Assembly (NCBI GenBank): GCA_964036275.1
Contig: OZ038434.1
Span: forward strand, 32,982,779-33,046,778
Origin: Litoditis marina
Taxonomy: Eukaryota > Nematoda > Chromadorea > Rhabditida > Rhabditidae
Reading direction: 5' to 3'
DNA: 64,000 bases
Shown: in pieces, positions 14,354 to 26,294 of the stretch
Layout of the letters: every line of letters starts with the position of its first letter
How positions within the stretch are numbered: the first letter of the stretch is position 1
Program-made: the position numbers and the translations under genes
Notes under the pieces: generated by a model
What the model was told of the DNA's origin: nothing
The model's database searches: none
Seen by the model: only the letters and a program-made list of their open reading frames with translations

Positions 14354-14424
14354 TGCATGGGCCGGGAATCGAACCCGGGCCGCCCGCGTGGCAGGCGAGC
14401 ATTCTACCACTGAACCACCGATGC
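14354..14424 (-). tRNA. tRNA-Gly(GCC) with acceptor mismatch
   Basis: Full-length, but position 68 is C instead of G, leaving a C5-C68 mismatch in the acceptor stem. Its 5' flank is truncated: only ACGAATATGG remains before the next short unit. The same mutation and junction occur at 34727-34797 in the block B copy, so both predate the duplication. Function doubtful. Confidence 0.85.
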
Positions 14425-14502
14425 TACGAATATGGCAAAAAAGCAACTGATATCATGTTTAGGTGTCAAAACTGAACTATTTATTATCAAAAAGTCAAAA
14501 AT

Positions 14503-14573
14503 TGCATCGACCGGGAATCTAACCCGGGCCGCCCGCGTGGCAGGCGAGCATTCTTCCACTGAACCACCGATGC
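14503..14573 (-). pseudogene. degenerate tRNA-Gly(GCC) copy
   Basis: Three changes from the reference: C66 to U (G7-U66 wobble), the nearly invariant T-loop C56 to A, which also damages the B box, and a D-loop U to A. The partner copy at 34877 in block B is intact, so this copy decayed, or the other was repaired, after duplication. Probably a pseudogene. Confidence 0.8.
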
Positions 14574-15118
14574 TACGAATATGGCTCACTCTTCCGCCGA
14601 TATCCCATCCCCGCCGCAATGTTCACTCGGTCACTTCTCTTCGAGAGATTGATCAGAAACTGGCTTAGTGTGAATGAAAACATCAACTAAACAACATTTC
14701 GTCGAGAAACTCGAGTAACTCTGATTCTATTTGAGCTTGGAGTGTTCATAAGAATTATATTGTTTTTATAAGTTTACTTAGCACTCATTGTTCTTTCTAT
14801 TACAATTGGAATGTGTTTAATAGGGTCAAATCAACAGTTAGCTGCTAATATAATTACTCTGTAGGTGCATAAGGTGTAGCGAGAGCGGAAAAAGCAACTG
14901 AGATCATGTTTAGGTGTCAAAAAATTTGTATTGTTTTTATAAGTTTAATTAGCATTCATTCTATTGCAATTGGAATGTGTTTAATAGGGTCAAATCAACA
15001 GTTAGCTGCTACTATAACCACTCTGTAGGTGCCTAAGGTGTAGCGAGAGCGAAAAAAGCAACTGAGATCGTGTTTAGGTGTCAAAACTGAATAATTTTTT
15101 TTTGAAAAGTCAAAACAC

Positions 15119-15189
15119 TGCATCGGCCGGGAATCGAACCCGGGCCGCCCGCGTGGCAGGCGAGCATTCTACCACTGAACCACCGATGC
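15119..15189 (-). tRNA. tRNA-Gly(GCC), array 2
   Basis: Intact copy. First member of the first 2223-bp higher-order unit. The terminator region has a longer T run (a run of A near 15092-15104 on the plus strand). Confidence 0.96.
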
Positions 15190-15763
15190 TACGAATATGG
15201 CTCACTCTTCCGCCGATATCCCATCCCCGCCGCAATGTTCACTCGGTCACTTCTCTCCGAGAGATTGATCAGAAACTGGCTTGGTGTGAATGAAAACATC
15301 AACTAAACAACATTTCGTCGAGAAACTCGAGTAACTATGATTCTATTTGAGCTTGGAGTGTTCATAAGAATTATATTGTTTTTATAAGTTTACTTAGCAC
15401 TCATTGTTCTTTCTATTACAATTGGAATGTGTTTAATAGGGTCAAATCAACAGTTAGCTGCTAATATAATTACTCTGTAGGTGCATAAGGTGTAGCGAGA
15501 GCGGAAAAAGCAACTGAGATCATGTTTAGGTGTCAAAAAATTTGTATTGTTTTTATAAGTTTAATTAGCATTCATTCTATTGCAATTGGAATGTGTTTAT
15601 AGGGTCAAATCAACAGTCAGCTGCTACTATAACCACTCTGTAGGTGCCTAAGGTGTAGCGAGAGCGAAAAAAGCAACTGAGATCGTGTTTAGGTGTCAAA
15701 ACTGAGCAATAATTCCTCTGTAGGTCCCTGAGGAAATTATTTAGTATCAAAAAGTCAAAACAT

Positions 15764-15834
15764 TGCATCGGCCGGGAATCGAACCCGGGCCGCCCGCGTG
15801 GCAGGCGAGCATTCTACCACTGAACCACCGATGC
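15764..15834 (-). tRNA. tRNA-Gly(GCC), array 2
   Basis: Intact copy. Its 5' flank lacks the CACTCGGTCACTTCTCTCCG block (replaced by TTTCAAAGAAAAG), which shortens the next unit to 431 bp. Confidence 0.96.
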
Positions 15835-16194
15835 TACGATTATGGCTCACTCTTCCGCCGATATCCCATCCCCGCCGCAATGTTTCAAAGAAAAGAAACT
15901 GGCTTAGTGTGAATGAAAACATCAACTAAACAACATTTCGTCGAGAAACTCGAGCAACTCTGATTATACTTGAGCTTCGAATGATCATAATAATTGTATT
16001 GTTTTTATAAGTTTATTTAGCACTCATTGTTTTTTTCTATTACAATTGGAATGTGTTTAATAGGGTCAAATCAACAGTTATCTGCTAATATAATTTCTCT
16101 GTAGGTCCCTGAGGTGTAGCGAGAGCGAAAAAAGCAACTGAGATCATGTTTAGGTGTCAAAACTAAATTATTTAGTATCAAAAAGTCAAAACAT

Positions 16195-16265
16195 TGCATC
16201 GGCCGGGAATCGAACCCGGGCCGCCCGCGTGGCAGGCGAGCATTCTACCACTGAACCACCGATGC
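16195..16265 (-). tRNA. tRNA-Gly(GCC), array 2
   Basis: Intact copy, third member of the first 2223-bp unit. Identical in position within the unit to 18418-18488. Confidence 0.96.
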
Positions 16266-16726
16266 TACGATTATGGCTCACTCTTCCGCCGATATCCCAT
16301 CCCCGCCGCAATGTTCACTCGGTCACTTCTCTCCGAGAGATTGATCAGAAACTGGCTTAGTGTGAATGAAAACATCAACTAAAACAACATTTCGTCGAGA
16401 AACTCGATCAACTCTGGTTATACTTGAGCTTTGAATGATCATAATAATTGTATTGTTTTTATAAGTGTACTTAGCACTCATTGTTCTTTCTATCGCAATT
16501 GGAATGTGTTTAATAGGGTCAAATCAACAGTTAGCTGCTAATAAAATTACTCTGTAGGTGCCTAAGGTGTAGCGAGAGCAAAAAAGCAACTGAGATCATG
16601 TTAAGGTGTCAAAACTGAGCAATAATTTCTCTGTAGGTCCCTGAGGTGTAGCGAGAGCGAAAAAAGCAACTGAGATCATGTTTAGGTGTCAAAACTGAAT
16701 TATTTATTATCAAAAAGTCAAAACAT

Positions 16727-16797
16727 TGCATCGGCCGGGAATCAAACCCGGGCCGCCCGCGTGGCAGGCGAGCATTCTACCACTGAACCACCGATGC
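16727..16797 (-). tRNA. tRNA-Gly(GCC) variant, T-loop C56 to U
   Basis: One change, C56 to U in the T loop, which also alters the B box (GGTTTGATTCC). Transcription may be weaker. The same variant is at 18950 (its higher-order partner) and at 35492. Confidence 0.9.
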
Positions 16798-17341
16798 TAC
16801 GAATATAGCTCACTCTTCCGCCGATATCCCATCCCCGCCGCAATGTTCACTCGGTCACTTCTCTCCGAGAGATTGATCAGAAACTGGCTTGGTGTGAATG
16901 AAAACATCAACTAAACAACATTTCGTCGAGAAACTCGAGTAACTCTGATTCTATTTGAGCTTGGAGTGTTCATAAGAATTATATTGTTTTTATAAGTTTA
17001 CTTAGCACTCATTGTTCTTTCTATTACAATTGGAATGTGTTTAATAGGGTCAAATCAACAGTTAGCTGCTAATATAATTACTCTGTAGGTGCATAAGGTG
17101 TAGCGAGAGCGGAAAAAGCAACTGAGATCATGTTTAGGTGTCAAAAAATTTGTATTGTTTTTATAAGTTTAATTAGCATTCATTCTATTGCAATTGGAAT
17201 GTGTTTATAGGGTCAAATCAACAGTCAGCTGCTACTATAACCACTCTGTAGGTGCCTAAGGTGTAGCGAGAGCAAAAAAAGCAACTGAGATCGTGTTTAG
17301 GTGTCAAAACTGAATAATTTTTTTTTGAAAAGTCAAAACAC

Positions 17342-17412
17342 TGCATCGGCCGGGAATCGAACCCGGGCCGCCCGCGTGGCAGGCGAGCATTCTACCACTG
17401 AACCACCGATGC
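17342..17412 (-). tRNA. tRNA-Gly(GCC), array 2
   Basis: Intact copy opening the second 2223-bp higher-order unit, exactly 2223 bp from 15119. Confidence 0.96.
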
Positions 17413-17986
17413 TACGAATATGGCTCACTCTTCCGCCGATATCCCATCCCCGCCGCAATGTTCACTCGGTCACTTCTCTCCGAGAGATTGATCAGAAACT
17501 GGCTTGGTGTGAATGAAAACATCAACTAAACAACATTTCGTCGAGAAACTCGAGTAACTATGATTCTATTTGAGCTTGGAGTGTTCATAAGAATTATATT
17601 GTTTTTATAAGTTTACTTAGCACTCATTGTTCTTTCTATTACAATTGGAATGTGTTTAATAGGGTCAAATCAACAGTTAGCTGCTAATATAATTACTCTG
17701 TAGGTGCATAAGGTGTAGCGAGAGCGGAAAAAGCAACTGAGATCATGTTTAGGTGTCAAAAAATTTGTATTGTTTTTATAAGTTTAATTAGCATTCATTC
17801 TATTGCAATTGGAATGTGTTTATAGGGTCAAATCAACAGTCAGCTGCTACTATAACCACTCTGTAGGTGCCTAAGGTGTAGCGAGAGCGAAAAAAGCAAC
17901 TGAGATCGTGTTTAGGTGTCAAAACTGAGCAATAATTCCTCTGTAGGTCCCTGAGGAAATTATTTAGTATCAAAAAGTCAAAACAT

Positions 17987-18057
17987 TGCATCGGCCGGGA
18001 ATCGAACCCGGGCCGCCCGCGTGGCAGGCGAGCATTCTACCACTGAACCACCGATGC
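17987..18057 (-). tRNA. tRNA-Gly(GCC), array 2
   Basis: Intact; the partner of 15764, with the same truncated 5' flank. Confidence 0.96.
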
Positions 18058-18417
18058 TACGATTATGGCTCACTCTTCCGCCGATATCCCATCCCCGCCG
18101 CAATGTTTCAAAGAAAAGAAACTGGCTTAGTGTGAATGAAAACATCAACTAAACAACATTTCGTCGAGAAACTCGAGCAACTCTGATTATACTTGAGCTT
18201 CGAATGATCATAATAATTGTATTGTTTTTATAAGTTTATTTAGCACTCATTGTTTTTTTCTATTACAATTGGAATGTGTTTAATAGGGTCAAATCAACAG
18301 TTATCTGCTAATATAATTTCTCTGTAGGTCCCTGAGGTGTAGCGAGAGCGAAAAAAGCAACTGAGATCATGTTTAGGTGTCAAAACTAAATTATTTAGTA
18401 TCAAAAAGTCAAAACAT

Positions 18418-18488
18418 TGCATCGGCCGGGAATCGAACCCGGGCCGCCCGCGTGGCAGGCGAGCATTCTACCACTGAACCACCGATGC
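18418..18488 (-). tRNA. tRNA-Gly(GCC), array 2
   Basis: Intact; the partner of 16195. Confidence 0.96.
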
Positions 18489-18949
18489 TACGATTATGGC
18501 TCACTCTTCCGCCGATATCCCATCCCCGCCGCAATGTTCACTCGGTCACTTCTCTCCGAGAGATTGATCAGAAACTGGCTTAGTGTGAATGAAAACATCA
18601 ACTAAAACAACATTTCGTCGAGAAACTCGATCAACTCTGGTTATACTTGAGCTTTGAATGATCATAATAATTGTATTGTTTTTATAAGTGTACTTAGCAC
18701 TCATTGTTCTTTTTATCGCAATTGGAATGTGTTTAATAGGGTCAAATCAACAGTTAGCTGCTAATAAAATTACTCTGTAGGTGCCTAAGGTGTAGCGAGA
18801 GCAAAAAAGCAACTGAGATCATGTTAAGGTGTCAAAACTGAGCAATAATTTCTCTGTAGGTCCCTGAGGTGTAGCGAGAGCGAAAAAAGCAACTGAGATC
18901 ATGTTTAGGTGTCAAAACTGAATTATTTATTATCAAAAAGTCAAAACAT

Positions 18950-19020
18950 TGCATCGGCCGGGAATCAAACCCGGGCCGCCCGCGTGGCAGGCGAGCATTC
19001 TACCACTGAACCACCGATGC
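18950..19020 (-). tRNA. tRNA-Gly(GCC) variant, T-loop C56 to U
   Basis: Carries the same C56 to U change as its partner at 16727. Confidence 0.9.
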
Positions 19021-19563
19021 TACGAATATAGCTCACTCTTCCGCCGATATCCCATCCCCGCCGCAATGTTCACTCGGTCACTTCTCTCCGAGAGATTGAT
19101 CAGAAACTGGCTTGGTGTGAATGAAAACATCAACTAAACAACATTTCGTCGAGAAACTCGAGTAACTCTGATTCTATTTGAGCTTGGAGTGTTCATAAGA
19201 ATTATATTGTTTTTATAAGTTTACTTAGCACTCATTGTTCTTTCTATTACAATTGGAATGTGTTTAATAGGGTCAAATCAACAGTTAGCTGCTAATATAA
19301 TTACTCTGTAGGTGCATAAGGTGTAGCGAGAGCGGAAAAAGCAACTGAGATCATGTTTAGGTGTCAAAAAATTTGAATTGTTTTTATAAGTTTAATTAGC
19401 ATTCATTCTATTGCAATTGGAATGTGTTTATAGGGTCAAATCAACAGTCAGCTGCTACTATAACCACTCTGTAGGTGCCTAAGGTGTAGCGAGAGCAAAA
19501 AAAGCAACTGAGATCGTGTTTAGGTGTCAAAACTGAATAATTTTTTTTGAAAAGTCAAAACAT

Positions 19564-19634
19564 TGCATCGGCCGGGAATCGAACCCGGGCCGCCCGCGTG
19601 GCAGGCGAGCATTCTACCACTGAACCACCGATGC
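19564..19634 (-). tRNA. tRNA-Gly(GCC), array 2
   Basis: Intact. The spacer between it and the next copy is enlarged by the element at 20075-20518. Confidence 0.96.
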
Positions 19635-20074
19635 TACGAATATAGCTCACTCTTCCGCCGATATCCCATCCCCGCCGCAATGTTCACTCGGTCACTTCTC
19701 TCCGAGAGATTGATCAGAAACTGGCTTGGTGTGAATGAAAACATCAACTAAACAACATTTCGTCGAGAAACTCGAGTAACTCTGATTCTATTTGAGCTTG
19801 GAGTGTTCATAAGAATTATATTGTTTTTATAAGTTTACTTAGCACTCATTGTTCTTTCTATTACAATTGGAATGTGTTTAATAGGGTCAAATCAACAGTT
19901 AGCTGCTAATATAATTACTCTGTAGGTGCATAAGGTGTAGCGAGAGCGGAAAAAGCAACTGAGATCATGTTTAGGTGTCAAAAAATTTGTATTGTTTTTA
20001 TAAGTTTAATTAGCATTCATTCTATTGCAATTGGAATGTGTTTATAGGGTCAAATCAACAGTCAGCTGCTACTA

Positions 20075-20518
20075 TAGTTCGTTTCACCCATCGATAGCAG
20101 TCAGCCATGCTGGCCGAGCGCACCCTACATTGCAGGCGACTGATCTGGCAGCTTGCCAGTCTTTTCATTGCAAATAAAAATTCAAAAAGTGGTTATTTTA
20201 AGATTTTCGCCAGTTTTTTGTTTTCAAAAGGTTACCACCAAATCGGGGAGTAATTTGAAGAACTTTTTGTGCGATAAAACAAGCATTGAAAAATGGCCTA
20301 AAAAGGTGATTGGATAATATCACTGTTTTTATTTTTGCCCATCATGTTCCGATGGCCGTCTGCTTGTGGGCGCCGCGCCACCTATCGCCGCTGAGTTCAA
20401 TACCCAGCTGGTGCACAATTTTGATTAGGCTGATCGCCGTTGGGAACTTTCCAACACAATTGACTCCGCCCACTAAAATCTACTGTAACTGGCTGCTATC
20501 GATGGTTGAAACGAACTA
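20075..20518. mobile_element. 444-bp TA-inserted MITE in tRNA spacer
   Basis: The ends are inverted repeats (TAGTTCGTTTCACCCATCG at the left; its near-complement ending GAAACGAACTA at the right), extending through ATCGATAGCAG. TA is duplicated at 20073-20074 and 20519-20520. Removing element plus one TA restores the CTACTATAACC spacer and a 614-bp unit, matching its neighbour exactly. No coding capacity, so a non-autonomous Tc1/mariner-like element is likely. Confidence 0.85.
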
Positions 20519-20623
20519 TATAACCACTCTGTAGGTGCCTAAGGTGTAGCGAGAGCGAAAAAAGCAACTGAGATCGTGTTTAGGTGTCAAAACTGAATAA
20601 TTTTTTTTGAAAAGTCAAAACAT

Positions 20624-20694
20624 TGCATCGGCCGGGAATCGAACCCGGGCCGCCCGCGTGGCAGGCGAGCATTCTACCACTGAACCACCGATGC
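20624..20694 (-). tRNA. tRNA-Gly(GCC), array 2
   Basis: Intact copy. The MITE lies about 105 bp beyond its 3' end and does not touch the gene or its T-run terminator. Confidence 0.96.
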
Positions 20695-21237
20695 TACGAA
20701 TATGGCTCACTCTTCCGCCGATATCCCATCCCCGCCGCAATGTTCACTCGGTCACTTCTCTCCGAGAGATTGATCAGAAACTGGCTTGGTGTGAATGAAA
20801 ACATCAACTAAACAACATTTCGTCGAGAAACTCGAGTAATCCTGATTCTATTTGAGCTTGGAGTGTTCATAAGAATTATATTGTTTTTATAAGTTTACTT
20901 AGCACTCATTGTTCTTTCTATTACAATTGGAATGTGTTTAATAGGGTCAAATCAACAGTTAGCTGCTAATATAATTACTCTGTAGGTGCATAAGGTGTAG
21001 CGAGAGCGGAAAAAGCAACTGAGATCATGTTTAGGTGTCAAAAAATTTGTATTGTTTTTATAAGTTTAATTAGCATTCATTCTATTGCAATTGGAATGTG
21101 TTTATAGGGTCAAATCAACAGTCAGCTGCTACTATAACCACTCTGTAGGTGCCTAAGGTGTAGCGAGAGCGAAAAAAGCAACTGAGATCGTGTTTAGGTG
21201 TCAAAACTGAATAATTTTTTTTGAAAAGTCAAAACAT

Positions 21238-21308
21238 TGCATCGGCCGGGAATCGAACCCGGGCCGCCCGCGTGGCAGGCGAGCATTCTACCACTGAACC
21301 ACCGATGC
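21238..21308 (-). tRNA. tRNA-Gly(GCC), last copy of array 2
   Basis: Intact coding part. Its 5' flank keeps only about 44 bp of array sequence before the array ends at 21352. Confidence 0.95.
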
Positions 21309-21352
21309 TACGACTATGGCTCACTCTTCCGCCGATATCCCATCCCCGCCGC

Positions 21353-21890
21353 TGGATGGAAAAACGGCAAATATGACAGACAGTCAACGGACATCAAAAA
21401 ACAATATCACGTGTACTGAGTCAATCTTGAAATCAAGAATATATATTTATCAATCTAATTTGTGCACACTGGTATTGTATTTGAAATAACAGAAGGAACC
21501 TACCGAATGCACATATTTTGGAGGAATCAGTCTGAAACAACACAATATGTGAAATGAGATTGTTGGGAGATTTATAGAGAGCAAATATATATTCGTACAG
21601 GGTAGAGAAACATCAAACTGTTTTCATCGAAAACTCACCAAAACAGCTCACGAAACCAGAAAAGGCACTGGTGCAGTGTTCAATTTTTTTCACACTTTAC
21701 TCTCAACTCTATACTCATGTCAAACATGAATGAGTTACCTCGAAGCTATGACATCAGTTTAAATGCTCTGCTTCTCAATAGTCGAGAATCAGACGTAGGA
21801 GCTTAACTGAGCAGTAATCTGACAATTACGTTTGATCTTAGAGATACACCAACCAAGTGAAACTGCGGCCGCGCTCACATTGTTCTACAG
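21353..21890. other. region downstream of CLEC-C
   Basis: No complete gene. On the minus strand there are two short segments with splice-like borders, near 21490-21520 (after TTGTTTCAG) and ending at about 21639 (donor TTG|GTGAGT). They could be extra 3' exons or remnants of the lectin gene. Confidence 0.35.
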
Positions 21891-22379
21891 TCAACGAACC
21901 CGAATTTTCCGTTTTTCAAGTTCTCCCCGAACTCTGCTGACATCCACTCTCTTATAACGGTCACTTGGGAATTGAACGAAATCACAATCGGATGAATCCA
22001 CGAAACAAGTCCACTGAAAAAGAAAAACACCCAACTCCAACCACCGCGAACGTGAAAAGGTATCTTAAAATTATTATTCTTGAAGGAGACCAGACGCCAA
22101 CCAGAAATGTTGGAAACCTGATGTGTCTTACTTTTTACTAGACGCGTTGCGTGTCGTTGGCATGCACAAGATTCATTTTACCACCACCACTCAGAAGATA
22201 GGCAGATCATTCTTAGGATTGACTGAAACTCACTGTTGCAGGGTCGAAATATGATTTTTTCGGAAGGCCCACACACTTTGCTCGCAGGTTGTTTTCTGAA
22301 AAGAAGACTTGATTTTAACTAGAAAGTTAGTACACATATTCTATAGAGAGTGAAAAAGTACCCCAATGCACTCAGAGTT

Positions 22380-22399
22380 ATGTGTGTGTGTGTGTGTGT
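22380..22399. repeat. (TG)n microsatellite
   Basis: About ten TG dinucleotides, in an intron of CLEC-C. Confidence 0.9.
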
Positions 22400-22849
22400 A
22401 GTCAAGCATGGAAAATCTTACCTAGAAGTTCCCGGTTGTTCTTAGTTGGCGTTCTCCTGTTCTGAAAATAGGTCAATCGAATTTGATTTCACAATAATTC
22501 AGTCTTTGACTCATAGTGAATCTAACATTCGGCGACACATCTATCAACATTGAAGCATTTATGTTAATGGAGTGTGGTGGAAGTTTCTGAGTAACATATT
22601 ATAATGAGGGACAAAATTTCATAAGATGGTTCCATAAGATTTTTTTCGGAATCAAAACCACTCATCTTTTACCAGCTAACTCTCTTGAACCTCATCAAAT
22701 CTTCACAAGGTCGTTCACACGAGAAGTTCATGAACTGCTCATCAATCGCGCGAAACGCTGCGTGTGATTTTCTTTGGTTTAGCCGTTGCGCACTTTTTTT
22801 TTGCTTTTAATAAACAAAAAGCTTCAATTACAATCGTTTTCCAAAAGCT

Positions 22850-22851
<2 letters not shown>

Positions 22852-22910
<59 letters not shown>

Positions 22911-22942
22911 AGGAGAGAGAGAGAGAAAGAGGGAGAGAGAGA
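22852..22942. repeat. (GA)n microsatellite
   Basis: Roughly 90 bp of GA repeat with a few interruptions, inside Helitron-like copy 1. The other copy has only a short GGGAGAGA here, so it expanded after insertion. Confidence 0.95.
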
Positions 22943-24191
22943 TAGTTAGAAAGTGGCGAATTAAAATTTTTGTGAAAATTTGAGCCAAATCGCATGATTT
23001 TTGCTCGTGTTATGGTTTCGTGCCGTTGTTGAAAAGTTCCGCCGTAATTCGTCCCTCCTTCCTTGTCCCTCGTCTCTCACAAAAAAGTGTCCGCAACGTA
23101 TCGGAAAAACTACTGAACCGATTTAGCTTCAAGTTGGAACATACGTGCTAAGTCAAAAGTTAGCCCGTGACCCGAAATTCGGAGATCATATCTTATCGTT
23201 GGCGCCGGGCGCGGGCGCCAATAGGCGCCAAAATAGAAGAAAACCCTATAAAAACCCTATGAAATAATTCGAAATTTGGCACAATCAATTATGATTACAT
23301 GGTGAGTAAGTTGATTATTATAAAAAGGAAAAAAGTTGTCGTCAGCACCGGGCGGTGGCGCCGATTGGCGCTAAAGTTAGAAAAAATCAGTTTCCGGCAA
23401 TTAAATTATTTCAAGTAAATTAATGAATGAATACTACAAAGTAAATTGAAGATTCACATTTTCTTATTCGAATTTCATCTTTTGGCTCTCGGAACGGCGC
23501 CAACACCCTACGTGCAATCGTCAATGGAATCGTTTGACTTTTCAGTTGCCTGAGAAAAAGACATCTCATGTGAGCTGGTATCTCAAAAACTAATGGTTTT
23601 CGTTCAGCGCCAGACGCATGCGCCAACTGGCACTAAATAGAAGAACAAGTTTCTCGTGTAACGAATTTACAAGATCTATGTGTGTCAATAAGCGCTATGG
23701 AAAGTTGTAGGAGTACTATTCTGAAGTCTGAACCTTAGTAGATACGCTAGCTCTGAAAAATAGTTTAGTAGTTCTCCAAGGTCTTACGGTATTCACGCGG
23801 CTATATGGTATACTCCCACGCTTGCGGCATTCGCGTAACCTGTACTAGATACGAGACACTGGCGTTTATATCGCAGTCGTGTTCCAAAAACGACAAGCAA
23901 ACAAATCGTGTTCGGCGATTGCTTAATCAACAGTAGTTGTGCCATATGGCAGTAAATGTTTGTTAAACTTTTACAAAAGTATTTAGTTTAACTACTTTTT
24001 TTGGTAAAAGCTTAATTTATTAGTTTCTAATATTCAATATGAAAAGTTGAAAATAACCGTGCCCCGCGTCGATACTTCAGCTACCGTAACCCGAAACGCT
24101 AGTAGATTCCCTAGTTGATATCAATATTGGGTTTTATCCTCGCGTATCTACTAGCGTTCAGGCTTCAGAGAACTAGCAAAAAGAGCACAAT

Positions 24192-24539
24192 TAGTAAAAA
24201 GCGGGGAAACTAACAAATGTGTAAGTTGTGTTTGGTTCGACCTCTATACCAGCAAAAAGTAAACGATACAAATTGCTGTGGTACTGTGGCAGAAGTGTTC
24301 TGCAAAAATGAAACAATACACCTGTTGCGCAGTGGTTTACAACGCGCGCATTTCATCAAAATACACGTGAAAAAGGGTTTTACGGGCTTCCTGAACCATT
24401 GTGCAACGTATGTATTGTTCCATTTCTGCAGAACACCTCTGCCACAGTAACACAGCCATCGTATCGTTTACTTTTTGTTGATCTAGAGGTCAAAGCAAAC
24501 ACAACTCACACGTTTGTTGGTTTCCCCACTTTTGACTAA
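24192..24539. repeat. inverted-repeat 3' end of Helitron-like copy 1
   Basis: Begins ATTAGTAAAAAGCGGGGAAA and ends with its approximate complement CCCCACTTTTGACTAA. The arms diverge by several substitutions, more than in copy 2. Confidence 0.75.
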
Positions 24540-26114
24540 TATTAACTGGTTTACTGGAACAATCGAAGTCACAACACGATCTTATCAGGGTATAGAGTCA
24601 CTGTTCTCGTGTCAGTGATTACCTCGATACAAGTTGTTGTTCCGTTGAGTGGCAGCCAGTCGGTCTTGCATTTAACTTTCAGCTAAAATAATGATATGAA
24701 TTTGAGCGAGAAAAAGTTTGAGTCGTTATGTACCTCGATTTCATTCACCTGTACTAGGCTTGAGATCAGGTAGGAACTCGAAAATAATGTGACTAGAAGG
24801 TGGTCAGGTCCTTGATCAAAGCATGCACTCATTACATGCCTTTTCTACGAGGTCAGGACCCTTTTTCATTGCATGGTTGTTCTCTTGTCTCACAGCTCAC
24901 TTCTAAGAAAAACAAAAGTATTCTTACACTAGCTGGTTGTTTGCACGCGTGGCGCATCTTGTAGGAGCACAATTCGTCATTCCAGTAATAGCGCTGTCCA
25001 AAGTGGGGCGCGTCGGCAGGCCAAATCTGAAATAGTTCGGGGATTACCTCAGATGGAGCTCTTTCACATGTGAACTATCAAACAACTGGCAACCTATACT
25101 TTACAAAGAAAGGGCGAGCCGACATCGAAAGATACAAAAGTAACGTATCTTCGAATGCTCAGCAGCTACGAGCCTGTATCCATGTAATAGCTATAGTTCG
25201 TTTCCTTCCCACCGAGACCCCTTGGCATCGTGCCTAGATTTTCAGATGCCTGTTTCTTAGAGAAAACATGATTGGTCTGGATTTTTTTCTGTCTAGTGTC
25301 CTTACAATACTGGACAACTGCTGACAGAGATTTGCAGTTTTTTGGAAAACATCCAGTAGCACGCTGCCTGGTCTCAGTGGTGTTGACCGAAACTATACAA
25401 GCGTGCACATTGACAAAATTTAGGCTGCTCCAAGAGCCAGAAAACCCAATTTTTATATAACATGTTTTCTTCACGATTATGAAGCTGTGGCACTCATTTC
25501 ATTCTCAGAGATTGAGGCAATGGAAAATAATCATGAATAACGTAACCATAATGAAGAAAAATCCACAATTGACTTTCTTTCTCCATGCCGAAAAAAGTGT
25601 GATATTTAACTACCAAGTTGATACGAAGTGTAATGTTGAGTGTACATTTCGATCGAGAACGAAAAAATAGAGCCACCATTTGAAATCAAATTAAAAGTTC
25701 GGCCTGATATTGTAACAAAATATAGTGAATGAATGAATCTGAGAGGCTTGAAAATAAATACATGAACAAATCCTTACATGACCACAATACTCTTTGCCAT
25801 CATTCATGGCATTGTTCGGCCGAGACACAGACCAGGCGGAAAAATTGAGCGGTTTTCCGTCACTCCAGAACCAGCTATTGTCACTGAATCTCAACCCGAT
25901 CCACAGCATCTCAGTTTTCCCGTTTGTTCGAGGGTCCATGGCTTGTTTCACAAATGAATCAACCAAGCCTGCAATACGTTGAATGGGAGGAATTAGAGAA
26001 ACCAACTGAATCTATCATCGATGAACAAGAGGTGCCATTTCGGTATTCAGGATAATTTAGATGAATGAACATTTTTCTAAAGTTGTTTGAACTCGAAAAC
26101 GTATAGCACCATAC

Positions 26115-26294
26115 TGGCGGCGTAGCGATCCCTCAAAAATCTCATGAGATACCTCATGAGCTATTCGCATGAGCTTCATGCGATTCTATTGATTGCTATG
26201 CTACAACATTGAGAGTTCACGAGTAACTCATGAGGTATCTCATGAGCAACTCATATGAACTTCTCGTGAGATTGGGGCGATTGCTACGCCGCCT
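26115..26294. repeat. foldback element in CLEC-C intron
   Basis: Ends GGCGGCGTAGCGATC and GATTGCTACGCCGCC are inverted. Inner arms are rich in CTCATGAG blocks (ATGAGATACCTCATGAG with CTCATGAGGTATCTCATGAG). A likely MITE. Confidence 0.7.

Larger units (their letters stand above)
13912..21352 (-). repeat. tRNA-Gly tandem array 2
   Basis: Thirteen full-length tRNA-Gly genes with spacers of a distinct subfamily (AATTGGAATGTGTTTAATAG instead of AATTCTTATGTGTTTAGTAG). Unit lengths are 149, 616, 645, 431, 532, 615, 645, 431, 532, 614, 614 plus a 446-bp insertion, and 614 bp. The series 615-645-431-532 is a 2223-bp higher-order repeat present twice. The array ends at 21352 in the 5' flank of the last tRNA. 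Confidence 0.95.
22746..24539. mobile_element. Helitron-like element, copy 1
   Basis: 1794 bp starting TCGCGCG and ending CTAA, inserted between A (22745) and T (24540), the target pattern of Helitrons (5' TC, 3' CTRR, A/T insertion, no duplication). It shares layout with the copy at 52448-54459: the TTTGGTTTAGCCGTTGCG block, a GTTATGGTTTCGTG block, CGTCCCT repeats, GGCGCCAATAGGCGCC modules, and an inverted-repeat 3' end. No Rep/helicase gene is visible, so it is non-autonomous. It lies in an intron of CLEC-C. Confidence 0.75.

Noticed and set aside
22764..22949. Glu/Arg-rich ORF
   Set aside because: Produced by a GA microsatellite inside a Helitron-like element.
25166..25474. Minus-strand ORF in a CLEC-C intron with several cysteines
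   Set aside because: Flanking lectin exons join in phase without it, and it lacks a good start; weak resemblance to a lectin tail is not enough.
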